Positions 8,398 to 15,686 of a stretch of 64,000 bases of DNA are shown here, piece by piece. The notes below the pieces were generated by a model. That model was not told the origin of the DNA, ran no database searches, and was given only the letters and a program-made list of their open reading frames with translations. This stretch comes from Sphingobacteriales bacterium (GTDB lineage: Bacteria; Bacteroidota; Bacteroidia; Chitinophagales; Chitinophagaceae): positions 124,001 to 188,000 of the forward strand of contig JACPUV010000007.1 of NCBI GenBank assembly GCA_016192105.1. The letters run 5' to 3'. Numbering within the stretch: position 1 is the first letter of the stretch; each line of letters starts with the position of its first letter. The translations under genes and the position numbers were made by a program.

Positions 8398-8898
8398 TTA
8401 AGTTCTATTTTGTGCCGCCTGTTCAATTGCTGTTGCTAATTCTTTATGTTTCCGTTGTGTTACTTTTAAACCTAATTCCCCAACAAAGCTTGGTAATCTC
8501 TTAGGTGGCGTGTCGCCGCTATGTACGCATATAACTCCTTTTCCTTGTGCTATACTTTCTCGAGCTTCCCATGCCACCCATTCACTTTGATGGGTTACAT
8601 CAGATAAGTAAATTACAGTTACAGATGCTTGGCGAATTCTCTCCCGAATTCCACTTTTTATATATTCAGCCTTTTCACTATTGAATGGTTCTTTCAATGA
8701 GTAGTCATTAAACTCTAAATCATTATTCTCATTCTTGGCCTGTCCCCTTAAAAGATTTACATCACCCAAATCCCTACTATCAAAACTGATAAAAACATTT
8801 CTTTTTTCAGGTTGTGCATCGCTGAATGAATCTTGAGCAACTTTCGCAAGTCGGTCAATTATTCTTGTGTCGTAGTTGTTGCTGCCACCACCTCCCAT
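8398..8898 (-). CDS. ThsB-like TIR protein with MGGGGS N-terminus
   Basis: 166 residues. The first residues MGGGGSNNYDTR form an exposed glycine-rich leader, then a helix, then a ThsB/DUF1863-type TIR domain: NVFISFDSRDLGDVNLL from residue 34, ASVTVIYLSD at 91-100, and SEWVAWEARES with putative catalytic Glu111. In Thoeris, ThsB proteins make a cyclic ADP-ribose signal on infection. The gene begins one base after the QueC-like gene (TAA 8900-8902, ATG 8898-8896). The N-terminal glycines and this position suggest it is the protein substrate of the QueC-like conjugation enzyme; that is inference. No ThsA homologue (SIR2/SLOG or Macro) is present in the island. Confidence 0.82.
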   Translation of the reverse strand: MGGGGSNNYDTRIIDRLAKVAQDSFSDAQPEKRNVFISFDSRDLGDVNLLRGQAKNENNDLEFNDYSLKEPFNSEKAEYIKSGIRERIRQASVTVIYLSDVTHQSEWVAWEARESIAQGKGVICVHSGDTPPKRLPSFVGELGLKVTQRKHKELATAIEQAAQNRT

Positions 8899-8899
8899 A

Positions 8900-9508
8900 T
8901 TATTTTAGTTTAAGGTTATTTAATGCATTTTTTATTTCAAGGCAAGAAATACACTTGCCACATGGTGCAGAATTTCCCGAATGACAAGAATAAGTTTTGT
9001 TTATTTTTTTGGCTTTCGCCAATTTCATTACCTCCGCTTTATTAAATTCCATCAATGGAGTAAGAATTTTTATTTCATAGTCCATTTCCATTGAAATAAA
9101 TTTTTCTGCTGACTGAATGAATTCTTTTGTTTGGTCAGGAAACAGTTTGTATTTGTCTGTCAGTAATCCAATGGCAATGTTTTGACTTTTGACTTGGTAA
9201 GCGTATGAACTTGCCATAAGCAGAAACAAAGTGTTTCTTCCTGGAAGAAATGCATCTTCTCGTACTCGTAATTTTTTATCAGTAAGTCCTGAATGTACTA
9301 ATTTACCAAAACCCTTTAGTGACATTTTCTTTGGTGTTGGTAATTTATGTTTCATGTGATTATATTCACATGCTTCCCATTCTAGCTTTACTCCCAGTTG
9401 CCCATAGTCAATAAACAAGGGGAATAGTTCAAAATCTTGTTCCTTTGCCAATACTGACATAAGTGTGGAATCAATGCCACCCGAAACTAAAGTTACAAGT
9501 TTGTTCAT
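8900..9508 (-). CDS. QueC-like protein (type IV CBASS Cap9-like)
   Basis: 202 residues from ATG 9508, chosen because it forms a 4-bp ATGA overlap with the previous stop; a longer start at 9544 is possible. LVTLVSGGIDSTLMS is the PP-loop ATP-pyrophosphatase motif, and SCHSGNSAPCGKCISC near the C-terminus is the zinc-binding cysteine cluster of QueC. QueC converts 7-carboxy-7-deazaguanine to preQ0. The surrounding genes contain no queD, queE or folE, so this is not a housekeeping queuosine gene. Its company (TGT-like and OGG-like) is the ancillary set of type IV CBASS, in which the QueC-like Cap9 is, as I recall, implicated in attaching a deazaguanine to a protein N-terminus. Confidence 0.85.
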   Translation of the reverse strand: MNKLVTLVSGGIDSTLMSVLAKEQDFELFPLFIDYGQLGVKLEWEACEYNHMKHKLPTPKKMSLKGFGKLVHSGLTDKKLRVREDAFLPGRNTLFLLMASSYAYQVKSQNIAIGLLTDKYKLFPDQTKEFIQSAEKFISMEMDYEIKILTPLMEFNKAEVMKLAKAKKINKTYSCHSGNSAPCGKCISCLEIKNALNNLKLK

Positions 9509-10218
9509 CCGTGATATGTTTTTAAGGTTCGCATAGTTGTCCATATAGCTAAATCTAAATGCAGCAAATTCACATTGTATGTTTCAGCATAAGATTTGAG
9601 TTTGGTTTCAATTTTTTGATAAGCAGCCATATTTGAAAAACTGTTATCAGTTACGCAAGTCAATCCCAATATTCGCATGTAGTCAATTACATGCTTGTCT
9701 AAAACAGCAAATTCAGAATAATAGCCGATGTTGCGCAAAAACATACTTGCTTGTTTTGGCCCCAATCCACAACTGTAACTGATAATATTCTTTCGTGTAT
9801 TCTGAATGCAATCTTCTTGTTTCAGGATACCTTTTATTGTCAAATCATTTAGATAAATATTTTCAAGTGTGTCAATAATGTATTCAGCTTTCTTTACAAA
9901 AAACCTCAATCGTCTTGAATATGTTTTTCCGTTGGACTTAAAACATACTGGATTTTTAAGCGTGCTTTTTATTTCTGCTTTTATCTCTCTGAACTCTGCT
10001 TTGTTTTTTGGAATTCGTAAAATATTTTCTTTACTTAAAGATTTCATCATGGCTAAAGCAACTTCATATTTTTCTTGACTACTCAAAATGCACAATACCA
10101 ATTCTGACAAAAGTTTGTTCTCACTTTTGATAATAGGCATTTCGGGTAGTAAGGTTCGGGCTTCGTATGAAACCTGCAAAACAGTGTCGTGTATTTTGAA
10201 AACAGATGTCATATTCAT
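9505..10218 (-). CDS. OGG-like HhH-GPD DNA glycosylase (type IV CBASS Cap11-like)
   Basis: 237 residues from ATG 10218, which overlaps the TGT-like stop as ATGA; a TTG at 10224 is less likely. YSCGLGPKQASMFLRNIGYYSEFAVLDKHVIDYM is the helix-hairpin-helix-GPD signature of OGG2-type 8-oxoguanine glycosylases, with the catalytic Lys in GPKQAS and the catalytic Asp in LDKH. The family normally excises oxidised guanine and nicks DNA. Here, between TGT- and QueC-like genes, it matches the third ancillary protein of type IV CBASS, whose role I do not know to be settled; possible roles are recognition or removal of modified bases. Confidence 0.83.
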   Translation of the reverse strand: MNMTSVFKIHDTVLQVSYEARTLLPEMPIIKSENKLLSELVLCILSSQEKYEVALAMMKSLSKENILRIPKNKAEFREIKAEIKSTLKNPVCFKSNGKTYSRRLRFFVKKAEYIIDTLENIYLNDLTIKGILKQEDCIQNTRKNIISYSCGLGPKQASMFLRNIGYYSEFAVLDKHVIDYMRILGLTCVTDNSFSNMAAYQKIETKLKSYAETYNVNLLHLDLAIWTTMRTLKTYHG

Positions 10219-11198
10219 GACCAAATTTTAGTTAGGCAATTAACAAATTTAGCATCAAAATATTTGTGCAATAAAGTTTCTTCTGAATTTGCCTCAATAG
10301 CTTCTTGAATTCCCTTCATCCAGTCGTTGTAAAAAGCAAGGTTGTGTCCAAGTGTTGTAAGGTTGTAATCGAATTCGTCACTCTTGCAAAAAGTGCAATT
10401 GTCGTTTATTAATTCTCTTTGTTGAAAATGATATAGCAAAGCAGTTTCAGAATTCACAGTGGTTTGACACCATTCCAAACCATCAAATGAATCAGCACCC
10501 GCAAGTGAAAATAGCAGGAGTGAAAAAGGATTGCCTGTTCCCAATAAATGAATGAAGGTGTAATTGTCTAATTTGTTTAATTCTCTGCGAAGGTTGGTAA
10601 CAGTTTTTACTCGTTCAAGAAGTCCGTCACCCAAAATTCTTTCGGGGATCGAAACCATAGGAGAATTTGTTTGATTGCAAAGTTCTAAAACGGCATCACT
10701 CAAATTCTCTTTCTTGCAATGAATAATAGGAATGATAGAGGTGGTGGTAGCCACCTCTTGACTTTTCTTTGTTGACATTGCAACGCCAGTTGCATTTTCT
10801 TTTGAATCGTCTGGTGGAAATTGATTGTCGTAACAGAATGCTAAATCACTCACATCATGCTTTAAGATTCCATTGAAACCTTCAATGCTCCAACTCTTAT
10901 CTCTTATCCAGTAGCTTTCATAGTTGCCTGAATCCATTAAGATAATTGCACCGTTTTTACTTCGGTTTGCTTTCAATGCTTGTATAAATTCTTCTCTTTG
11001 AAATGATTTGTCTATGTCAAAAGCTGAAACCAAAAAGTGTGTTTGTTGAAGAGCTTCGAGAACATTGAAATAATCAAAAGGGCTTAAACCAGTTTTAACC
11101 GAAGAGATTGAAGGGAAATATATTGGCAATCGTAATGCTTTTCCTCTTACAGGGAAATACAGTTTTCTAGAACAGCGATTATCTTTAAGAAATTTCAT
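10215..11198 (-). CDS. tRNA-guanine-transglycosylase-like protein (type IV CBASS Cap10-like)
   Basis: 327 residues. It keeps the outline of TGT: LMDSGNYES corresponds to the DSGGFQ base-binding loop, HLLGTGNPFSLLLFSLAGADSFDGLEW to the segment with the nucleophilic Asp, and CTFCKSDEFDYNLTTLGHN to the zinc site with a reduced cysteine set. The DSGN and FDGLEW deviations mean it is unlikely to be an ordinary Tgt. It is first in the operon and is followed by the OGG-like gene through an ATGA overlap. TGT-like proteins act in type IV CBASS (Cap10) and, as DpdA, in DNA 7-deazaguanine modification. The neighbouring QueC/OGG genes favour the former. Confidence 0.82.
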   Translation of the reverse strand: MKFLKDNRCSRKLYFPVRGKALRLPIYFPSISSVKTGLSPFDYFNVLEALQQTHFLVSAFDIDKSFQREEFIQALKANRSKNGAIILMDSGNYESYWIRDKSWSIEGFNGILKHDVSDLAFCYDNQFPPDDSKENATGVAMSTKKSQEVATTTSIIPIIHCKKENLSDAVLELCNQTNSPMVSIPERILGDGLLERVKTVTNLRRELNKLDNYTFIHLLGTGNPFSLLLFSLAGADSFDGLEWCQTTVNSETALLYHFQQRELINDNCTFCKSDEFDYNLTTLGHNLAFYNDWMKGIQEAIEANSEETLLHKYFDAKFVNCLTKIWS

Positions 11199-11460
11199 AA
11201 GCGGTTTACAATTCTAAGATATGTTGTTTACAACAAAGACTAGCATGGTCGTTGTCACTTTGTCAATTAGCGAACTGCTGCTGATAAGGTTGCAGGCAAC
11301 TATTGTATTAACGTTAATACACGACGCAACAAAAACACTATTACGTTGACAATAAAGTGGTTATTTGATTTTAGCTATTGCGCAAATAGCCGATTATAAA
11401 CGATTAAACTCAGTTAGCTTACGCCACCCAACAACTCAATAGCCAAATTTAAACCTTTCC
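11199..11460 (-). promoter_or_regulatory. Probable control region of the defence operon
   Basis: AT-rich 260-bp stretch directly before the first gene. It holds three inverted repeats: GTTGTTTACAAC at 11223-11234, a perfect 16-bp palindrome GTATTAACGTTAATAC at 11305-11320, and GCTATT-N5-AATAGC at 11374-11390. No clean TAnnTTTG promoter is visible; a TAGTCTTTG near 11240 is the nearest match. Any of the palindromes could be an operator. No regulator gene lies next to it. Confidence 0.4.
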
Positions 11461-11645
11461 CCCTTACTCCCTATTCAGATATTTTGTTGTTCTGGTTCAC
11501 AATTTACCCCCTCCCCGCTTACTCCCCAATACCCTTTTTTGGTTAGTCCCGGGCGTTAGGCCCGCAAAAACAAGCAAAAAGGGTGTCGGGTGCAAGGTGT
11601 CAGGGAACAGCCCCTCAAAACTAGTCGGCAGCCGGAAGTTAGCAG

Positions 11646-11665
11646 CCTGCCTGCCGGCAGGCAGG
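11646..11665. repeat. 20-bp perfect palindrome, REP-like
   Basis: CCTGCCTGCCGGCAGGCAGG is a perfect palindrome in a GC-richer intergenic stretch. Such palindromes are common dispersed repeats in Bacteroidota genomes. The surrounding 11461-11800 sequence has no convincing coding frame. Confidence 0.7.
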
Positions 11666-11773
11666 TCGGGAGTCAACAACCCCTCCTGAGACTCCTTGGC
11701 TATACGCTTTGTCTCCGCTTTCTCTTCACTTTCCCAAGGACTTGCCTAGGATTGCTCCGGACCTTCCCTAGGG

Positions 11774-11796
11774 TTAAAGCGCATGATGCGCTTTAA
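11774..11796. repeat. 23-bp inverted repeat (11-1-11)
   Basis: Arms TTAAAGCGCAT and ATGCGCTTTAA are separated by one base. There is no T-run, so it is not an evident terminator. The sequence between it and 12000 contains no recognised gene. It may be a dispersed repeat or a protein-binding site. Confidence 0.55.
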
Positions 11797-12000
11797 GTAC
11801 GGGTGAGATAGCAAGGAGGTAATAACAAGCCTGCCTTTTGCCCACCCAGGTAATAATCGTATAGCAGCCTGAAAAAGAGATAAAGGGGTGATTTTCATAA
11901 CCTTGCCTCAAACTGACCGATAGAAGCATCTGCCAATCAGAGGCGGATCCCCTCCCGGGATATAGCGGACTACCCAACGAACAAACCGAAGAACGGGTAA

Positions 12001-12030
12001 ATAGAAAAAGGGGCGTGAAATCACACCCCT
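12001..12030 (-). terminator. Rho-independent terminator after the 149-aa secreted protein gene
   Basis: On the minus strand AGGGGTGTGA-TT-TCACGCCCCT forms a stem with one mismatch, followed by TTTTTTCTAT. It lies about 35 bp past the stop codon at 12064. Confidence 0.8.
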
Positions 12031-12063
12031 GAATAAGCTGCTCCTGGCAGGTTCAGCAACCCA

Positions 12064-12510
12064 TTATCCGGGTATGAACATAGTCACTCTTGCCGTGAGG
12101 TGGTGGACCTCGTTGGATTTCTTATCTACAAGTTTAATGTCATTCATGATAAAGGTATAAAGACCGTCTGCATAACTGACTTCAACTGTACCGGACTCCT
12201 CCGTTGAAATATGCCGTAAGCCAAACATCAGCCGGGCAATCCCCGAGCCTTTTTTGATGGCCTTGGCTTTTCCGTCAGCTAATGTATAGGTGCCGGGCAC
12301 GGGCCTGTTCCCGTTATCCGGTGGCAATGCCAGTTGCAGGTAGGTATTGGGGCCGAGACCGGTCCGGAGTACATGCATGGAAAGCCCTTTGCGGAATTCG
12401 GCATTAAAGTCAGGCACCGTATCCTGATCAAAAACAATATATCCCTTGTCCTGCGCAAAAGCAGAAACGGCGAACAGGGAAAAGAAAAGAACGATAAAAC
12501 TCTTTTTCAT
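12064..12510 (-). CDS. Small secreted protein, unknown function
   Basis: About 148 residues from ATG 12510, chosen because MKKSFIVLFFSLFAVSAFAQ is a good Sec signal peptide; the frame extends 27 bp further upstream. The mature part (KGYIVFDQDTVPDFNAEF... LTARVTMFIPG) looks like a compact beta-rich domain, with no catalytic motif that I recognise. It lies 45 bp downstream of the repeat-protein gene in the same direction and has its own strong terminator, so the two probably form a short operon of exported proteins. Confidence 0.72.
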   Translation of the reverse strand: MKKSFIVLFFSLFAVSAFAQDKGYIVFDQDTVPDFNAEFRKGLSMHVLRTGLGPNTYLQLALPPDNGNRPVPGTYTLADGKAKAIKKGSGIARLMFGLRHISTEESGTVEVSYADGLYTFIMNDIKLVDKKSNEVHHLTARVTMFIPG

Positions 12511-12554
12511 ACCATTAAATAATTTCGGCTGATACAAATTAAAATGCAGGTTCC

Positions 12555-13499
12555 TTATTTTTTCGGCTTCTTACAGCGGCCGCAAAGTATTTTAACTTCC
12601 ACTTTTCCACTGGCGGTATTGCCCTGCCGGATGGCAAAAAAATCGCAGGCATCATCCCGGTCATAATCACCGGCCAGGTAGAGTGTATTTTCGGCCTTTA
12701 CTGGAAGCGGGGTGGCTGTCTCCAGCTTGTACCGCTGGTACGCGTAACTCCCGTTCATGAGATGCAACTCCAGGAAACCGGAAGCGGTATTGTCTTTCTG
12801 CACGACATACACATCACTGATGGCATCCCAGTCATAATCCGCCACAATAAAATCATTGTCCTTATTCTTCAATGATAAGAGGGTTGGGGTCTGCAGATTA
12901 AAGGCACTGTACCGGACAGCGCCGTTCAGTACATGCACTTCGGTCTGAAGGCTTGCAGAATGGCTTTTCATGACGGCATATACATCCGGAACACGGTCGG
13001 TCCGGTTCGGGTCATAGGTTCCCACCGAATAGATATAATCTGCTTCATTCACATCCAGGGGAGTGGAGGTCTGCAGCAAAAAACTACGGTAACGGTTAGC
13101 CCCGTCTAAAATATGTACCTCCAGTTTATTACCGGGCGTGTTACGTTTTTTAATGGCATACAGATCCGGCACCCGGTCGTTGTTGTAATCAGCCAGCGCA
13201 TAGGTATAATTGCCCGGTTCAAGCGGAATGGGCGTGGCTTCCTGAACAATAAACTTCTGGAAATAAGCGGCGCCGCTTAACACATGCACTTCTGTCTTAA
13301 GGCTCCCGGTATTGCTTTCCTTTATACAATATAAATCAGCCACTCTATCACCATTAAAATCAGCAACTGCATAAACATAATTACTGTCATTGGCATCCAT
13401 GAGCGTTGTGGTATCAACAATTACTTTTGAAAAAGGCTGTGCATAGAGTCCGGAAAAGGATACGAAGAGAACAATCAACAATAAAACCGTTTTTCTCAT
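12555..13499 (-). CDS. Secreted FG-GAP/VCBS-like repeat protein
   Basis: About 314 residues from ATG 13499, where MRKTVLLLIVLFVSFSGLYAQ gives a signal peptide; an upstream in-frame ATG at 13547 would spoil it. Five tandem units of roughly 58 residues each contain an ADFNGDRVADLY / ADYNNDRVPDLY / AGDYDRDDACDFF element. This D-x-N/D-x-D-x-x-D-hydrophobic pattern is that of FG-GAP/VCBS propeller blades that bind calcium. Each is followed by K..NT..G..EVHVL.G. No enzyme or sorting domain is attached. The role is probably surface or periplasmic binding; the ligand is unknown. Confidence 0.75.
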   Translation of the reverse strand: MRKTVLLLIVLFVSFSGLYAQPFSKVIVDTTTLMDANDSNYVYAVADFNGDRVADLYCIKESNTGSLKTEVHVLSGAAYFQKFIVQEATPIPLEPGNYTYALADYNNDRVPDLYAIKKRNTPGNKLEVHILDGANRYRSFLLQTSTPLDVNEADYIYSVGTYDPNRTDRVPDVYAVMKSHSASLQTEVHVLNGAVRYSAFNLQTPTLLSLKNKDNDFIVADYDWDAISDVYVVQKDNTASGFLELHLMNGSYAYQRYKLETATPLPVKAENTLYLAGDYDRDDACDFFAIRQGNTASGKVEVKILCGRCKKPKK

Positions 13500-13576
13500 A
13501 TATAATTTTTTGCAAATTAAGCACATAAAAATGAAAAAAATACACATTGATACTTTTAATTACTCATCTTACGGCT

Positions 13577-13889
13577 TTACGAAACACCTGAAAATGCACA
13601 CCCGCCTATCCTAATAATCGTTGCCTGTCCGTGCGCAAACCAATCATTCCGGACTATATGCATCCGCACAAAGTCTTCGGTAAAAACGGTGCCCGGCTTA
13701 CAGGAATGGCCCACTGTCCACTGCCGGCCTGTTGATGTTCTGCTGCTCAAATTCGTCCAGCCCGCCGCGGGTGGCAATGGCAGGAACGAGCAGCCCTGCT
13801 TTCTCTTCTTCATCTAAGGGGGTTTGGCCATCACTGTATTCTAAGTCTAATCCCATTGGAGTAAAGTTATTACCTGACTTTACTCCCAA
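13577..13889 (-). pseudogene. Degraded Fic-family 'mobile mystery protein B' relic
   Basis: The frame from 13889 reads MGLDLEYSDGQTPLDEEEKAGLL and TRGGLDEFEQQN, which is the characteristic N-terminus of mobile mystery protein B, a Fic/DOC-domain protein of mobile elements. The similarity stops there. In the overlapping frame, TEDFVR and WFAHGQATIIRI recall the TEDF and HPFxxGNGR segments of the same family. About 300 bp remain of a gene normally near 600 bp, with frame breaks and internal deletions. I see no partner protein A gene. Confidence 0.6.
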
Positions 13890-14004
13890 TCCGGTAAAGC
13901 CATACCGGTAACGCTACGATACCTGCGTAGGAACTGTATTGGCAGGGCCGGTCATTTGCCATTCTACCGGCTATTTCATTTTGGTAAAAGTGTATCCGCT
14001 CCGC

Positions 14005-15384
14005 TCACTTTCCGATACAAAACTTCGAAAAAATATAATCCAGCTGATCCTCGTTCGTGATCTCACCGGTGATCTCCCCGAGATAATGCAGGCAGCGGCG
14101 GATATCGGAGGAAAGCAGGTCGCCGGGCAATTGCCGGTCCAGCCCGGCTTTAATATCACTGAGTGAAGCGGCCACCTGCTGCAGGGCATGGAAATGGCGG
14201 GCATTCGTGATAATGGTATTTTCAGTTTGTACCTGGCCCTGCAATACCATATCCACCATCCGCTCCCTTAAAACTTCGATATGCTTTTTTTGTTTGGCGG
14301 CAATAAATACCACGGGTTCAAACTGGCTGAACTGCAGCCTTGCTTCCGCTTCATCGCCGGCATCAATCTTATTGCCCACCAGTAAATAACGGAGACCGGC
14401 CTCATCGGCTTCCTGTTTCCATTTTACCAGGTCCGTTTTTTTCCCGTTTACATCAAAAAGATAGAGCACGATGTCCGCCTGCCTGATCTTGGCCAGGCTT
14501 CTTTCAATACCGGCCGATTCGATCCGGTCCGTTGTATGCTGGCGGATCCCGGCCGTATCGATGAGGCGGAATAAAATGCCGTCAATATTGATCAGTTCCT
14601 CAATAGTATCCCGGGTGGTGCCGGGTATCTCGCTCACAATGGCCCGGTTCTCATTCAGCAGGGTGTTCAGCAGGGTGGATTTCCCGGCATTGGGTCTTCC
14701 GACAATGGCGACGGATACTCCGTTCCTGATCACATTACCGAGGCGGAAGGATTGCAGCAGGCTGCCGGTGCTGACCTGCATTTCATTGATCAGCGCATAG
14801 AACTGCCCCCGGTCGGCAAATTCCACATCCTCCTGGGAAAAGTCCAGTTCCAGTTCAATCAGGGCTGAGAACCGCAACAACCGTTCGCGGAGCTCTTTCA
14901 GGTTTTCGGAAAAGCCTCCCCGGATGGTGTGCAGGGCCGCTTTTTGTGAAGCCGTGGTATTGGCGGCAATCAGGTCCGCCACCGCCTCCGCCTGCGTAAG
15001 GTCCATCTTGCCATTCAGGAATGCCCGTTGGGTGAATTCCCCGGGTTTGGCCAGCCGGGCTCCCTGGCGGATACAGGCGTCCAGCACCTGCTGCTGAACA
15101 AAAGGGGATCCATGGCAACTGATCTCCACCACATCCTCTCCCGTATAGGAACGGGGACCGCGGAAAACCGAGAGCACCACTTCATCAAGAAGGTTTTCCC
15201 CTTCTTTCAGATAGCCCACGTGCAGCGTATGGGATGCCTGTGCCTGCAGGTCTTTGGAGGGAAATAAATTATTCACAACTTCCATAGCACGGGCTCCGCT
15301 GAGCCGGATTACCCCGATGGCTCCTATACCCGGAGGAGTGGCTAAAGCAATGATGGTGTCGTCCCAGCCGGTCAGCTTGTTCAT
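14005..15384 (-). CDS. mnmE: tRNA uridine-5-carboxymethylaminomethyl modification GTPase MnmE
   Basis: 459 residues, the usual length. The N-terminal tetrahydrofolate-binding domain begins DDTIIALATPPGIGAIGVIRLSG. The G domain carries GRPNAGKSTLLN (P-loop), the GTTRDT switch, DTAGIR and NKID, and the protein ends FSKFCIGK, the conserved catalytic Cys of the family. With MnmG it installs cmnm5 at the wobble uridine of several tRNAs. Transcribed alone; the TAATTTTG box only four bases before the ATG suggests a leaderless or nearly leaderless mRNA. Confidence 0.98.
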   Translation of the reverse strand: MNKLTGWDDTIIALATPPGIGAIGVIRLSGARAMEVVNNLFPSKDLQAQASHTLHVGYLKEGENLLDEVVLSVFRGPRSYTGEDVVEISCHGSPFVQQQVLDACIRQGARLAKPGEFTQRAFLNGKMDLTQAEAVADLIAANTTASQKAALHTIRGGFSENLKELRERLLRFSALIELELDFSQEDVEFADRGQFYALINEMQVSTGSLLQSFRLGNVIRNGVSVAIVGRPNAGKSTLLNTLLNENRAIVSEIPGTTRDTIEELINIDGILFRLIDTAGIRQHTTDRIESAGIERSLAKIRQADIVLYLFDVNGKKTDLVKWKQEADEAGLRYLLVGNKIDAGDEAEARLQFSQFEPVVFIAAKQKKHIEVLRERMVDMVLQGQVQTENTIITNARHFHALQQVAASLSDIKAGLDRQLPGDLLSSDIRRCLHYLGEITGEITNEDQLDYIFSKFCIGK

Positions 15385-15388
15385 AGGA

Positions 15389-15396
15389 CAAAATTA
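15389..15396 (-). promoter_or_regulatory. Promoter -7 box abutting the mnmE start
   Basis: TAATTTTG on the minus strand matches the Bacteroidota TAnnTTTG element and ends four bases before the ATG at 15384. Confidence 0.5.
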
Positions 15397-15409
15397 GTGG
15401 ATGGGTAAA

Positions 15410-15500
15410 GTCAAAACTCAAAAGTAAAAAGTAAAAAGCAGGTGACAGTTGGCAGTTGGCAGGCGGCAGTTGGCAGGCGGCAGGCGGCGGTCGGCAGGCG
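15410..15500. repeat. Dispersed AT repeat followed by short GC tandem repeat
   Basis: 15412-15440 carries the AGTCAAAACTCAAAAGTAAA-type repeat also seen inside the nuo operon. It is followed by imperfect tandem copies of GGCAGTTGGCAGGC and GGCAGGC to about 15500. The 15385-15630 spacer shows nothing else. Confidence 0.7.
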
Positions 15501-15632
15501 GAAACTTAGAAATTAGGGTTGAATGTTGGCACTAAACACAATTAGAGGCAACACAGATCAATCGCTATTCACAGGTTTATCCTCCGAAGCTATTCAGTAT
15601 TTTCCTCATTAAAGTTTATCCGGAGCGTAGGA

Positions 15633-15667
15633 GGAAAAAAAATCCCCCTTATTACTAAGAGGGATTT
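15633..15667 (-). terminator. Terminator after the TonB/ExbBD operon
   Basis: Minus strand: AAATCCCTCTT-AGTAAT-AAGGGGGATTT followed by T-rich TTTTTCC. It begins 20 bp past the tonB stop. Confidence 0.85.
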
Positions 15668-15686
15668 CAACTAAATGGAAAAGCGT

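Noticed and set aside
8900..11198. Ordinary queuosine biosynthesis or tRNA modification genes
   Set aside because: No queD, queE or folE nearby, the TGT-like protein departs from the DSGGFQ and other standard motifs, and the AT-rich overlapping context with OGG and TIR genes is that of a defence island.
8900..11198. Dpd-type DNA 7-deazaguanine modification system
   Set aside because: The TGT-like gene could suggest DpdA, but no other dpd genes (helicase, ATPase, nuclease set) are present, and the OGG/QueC trio fits type IV CBASS ancillary genes better.
3736..11198. Complete type IV CBASS or classical Thoeris system
   Set aside because: No CD-NTase with the GS...DxD pattern is visible among the proteins, so CBASS proper is excluded. 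No ThsA (SIR2/SLOG or Macro effector) is present, so it is not canonical Thoeris.
15440..15500. CRISPR or regulatory repeat array
   Set aside because: Short imperfect GC tandem repeats with no unique spacers; typical dispersed repeat.
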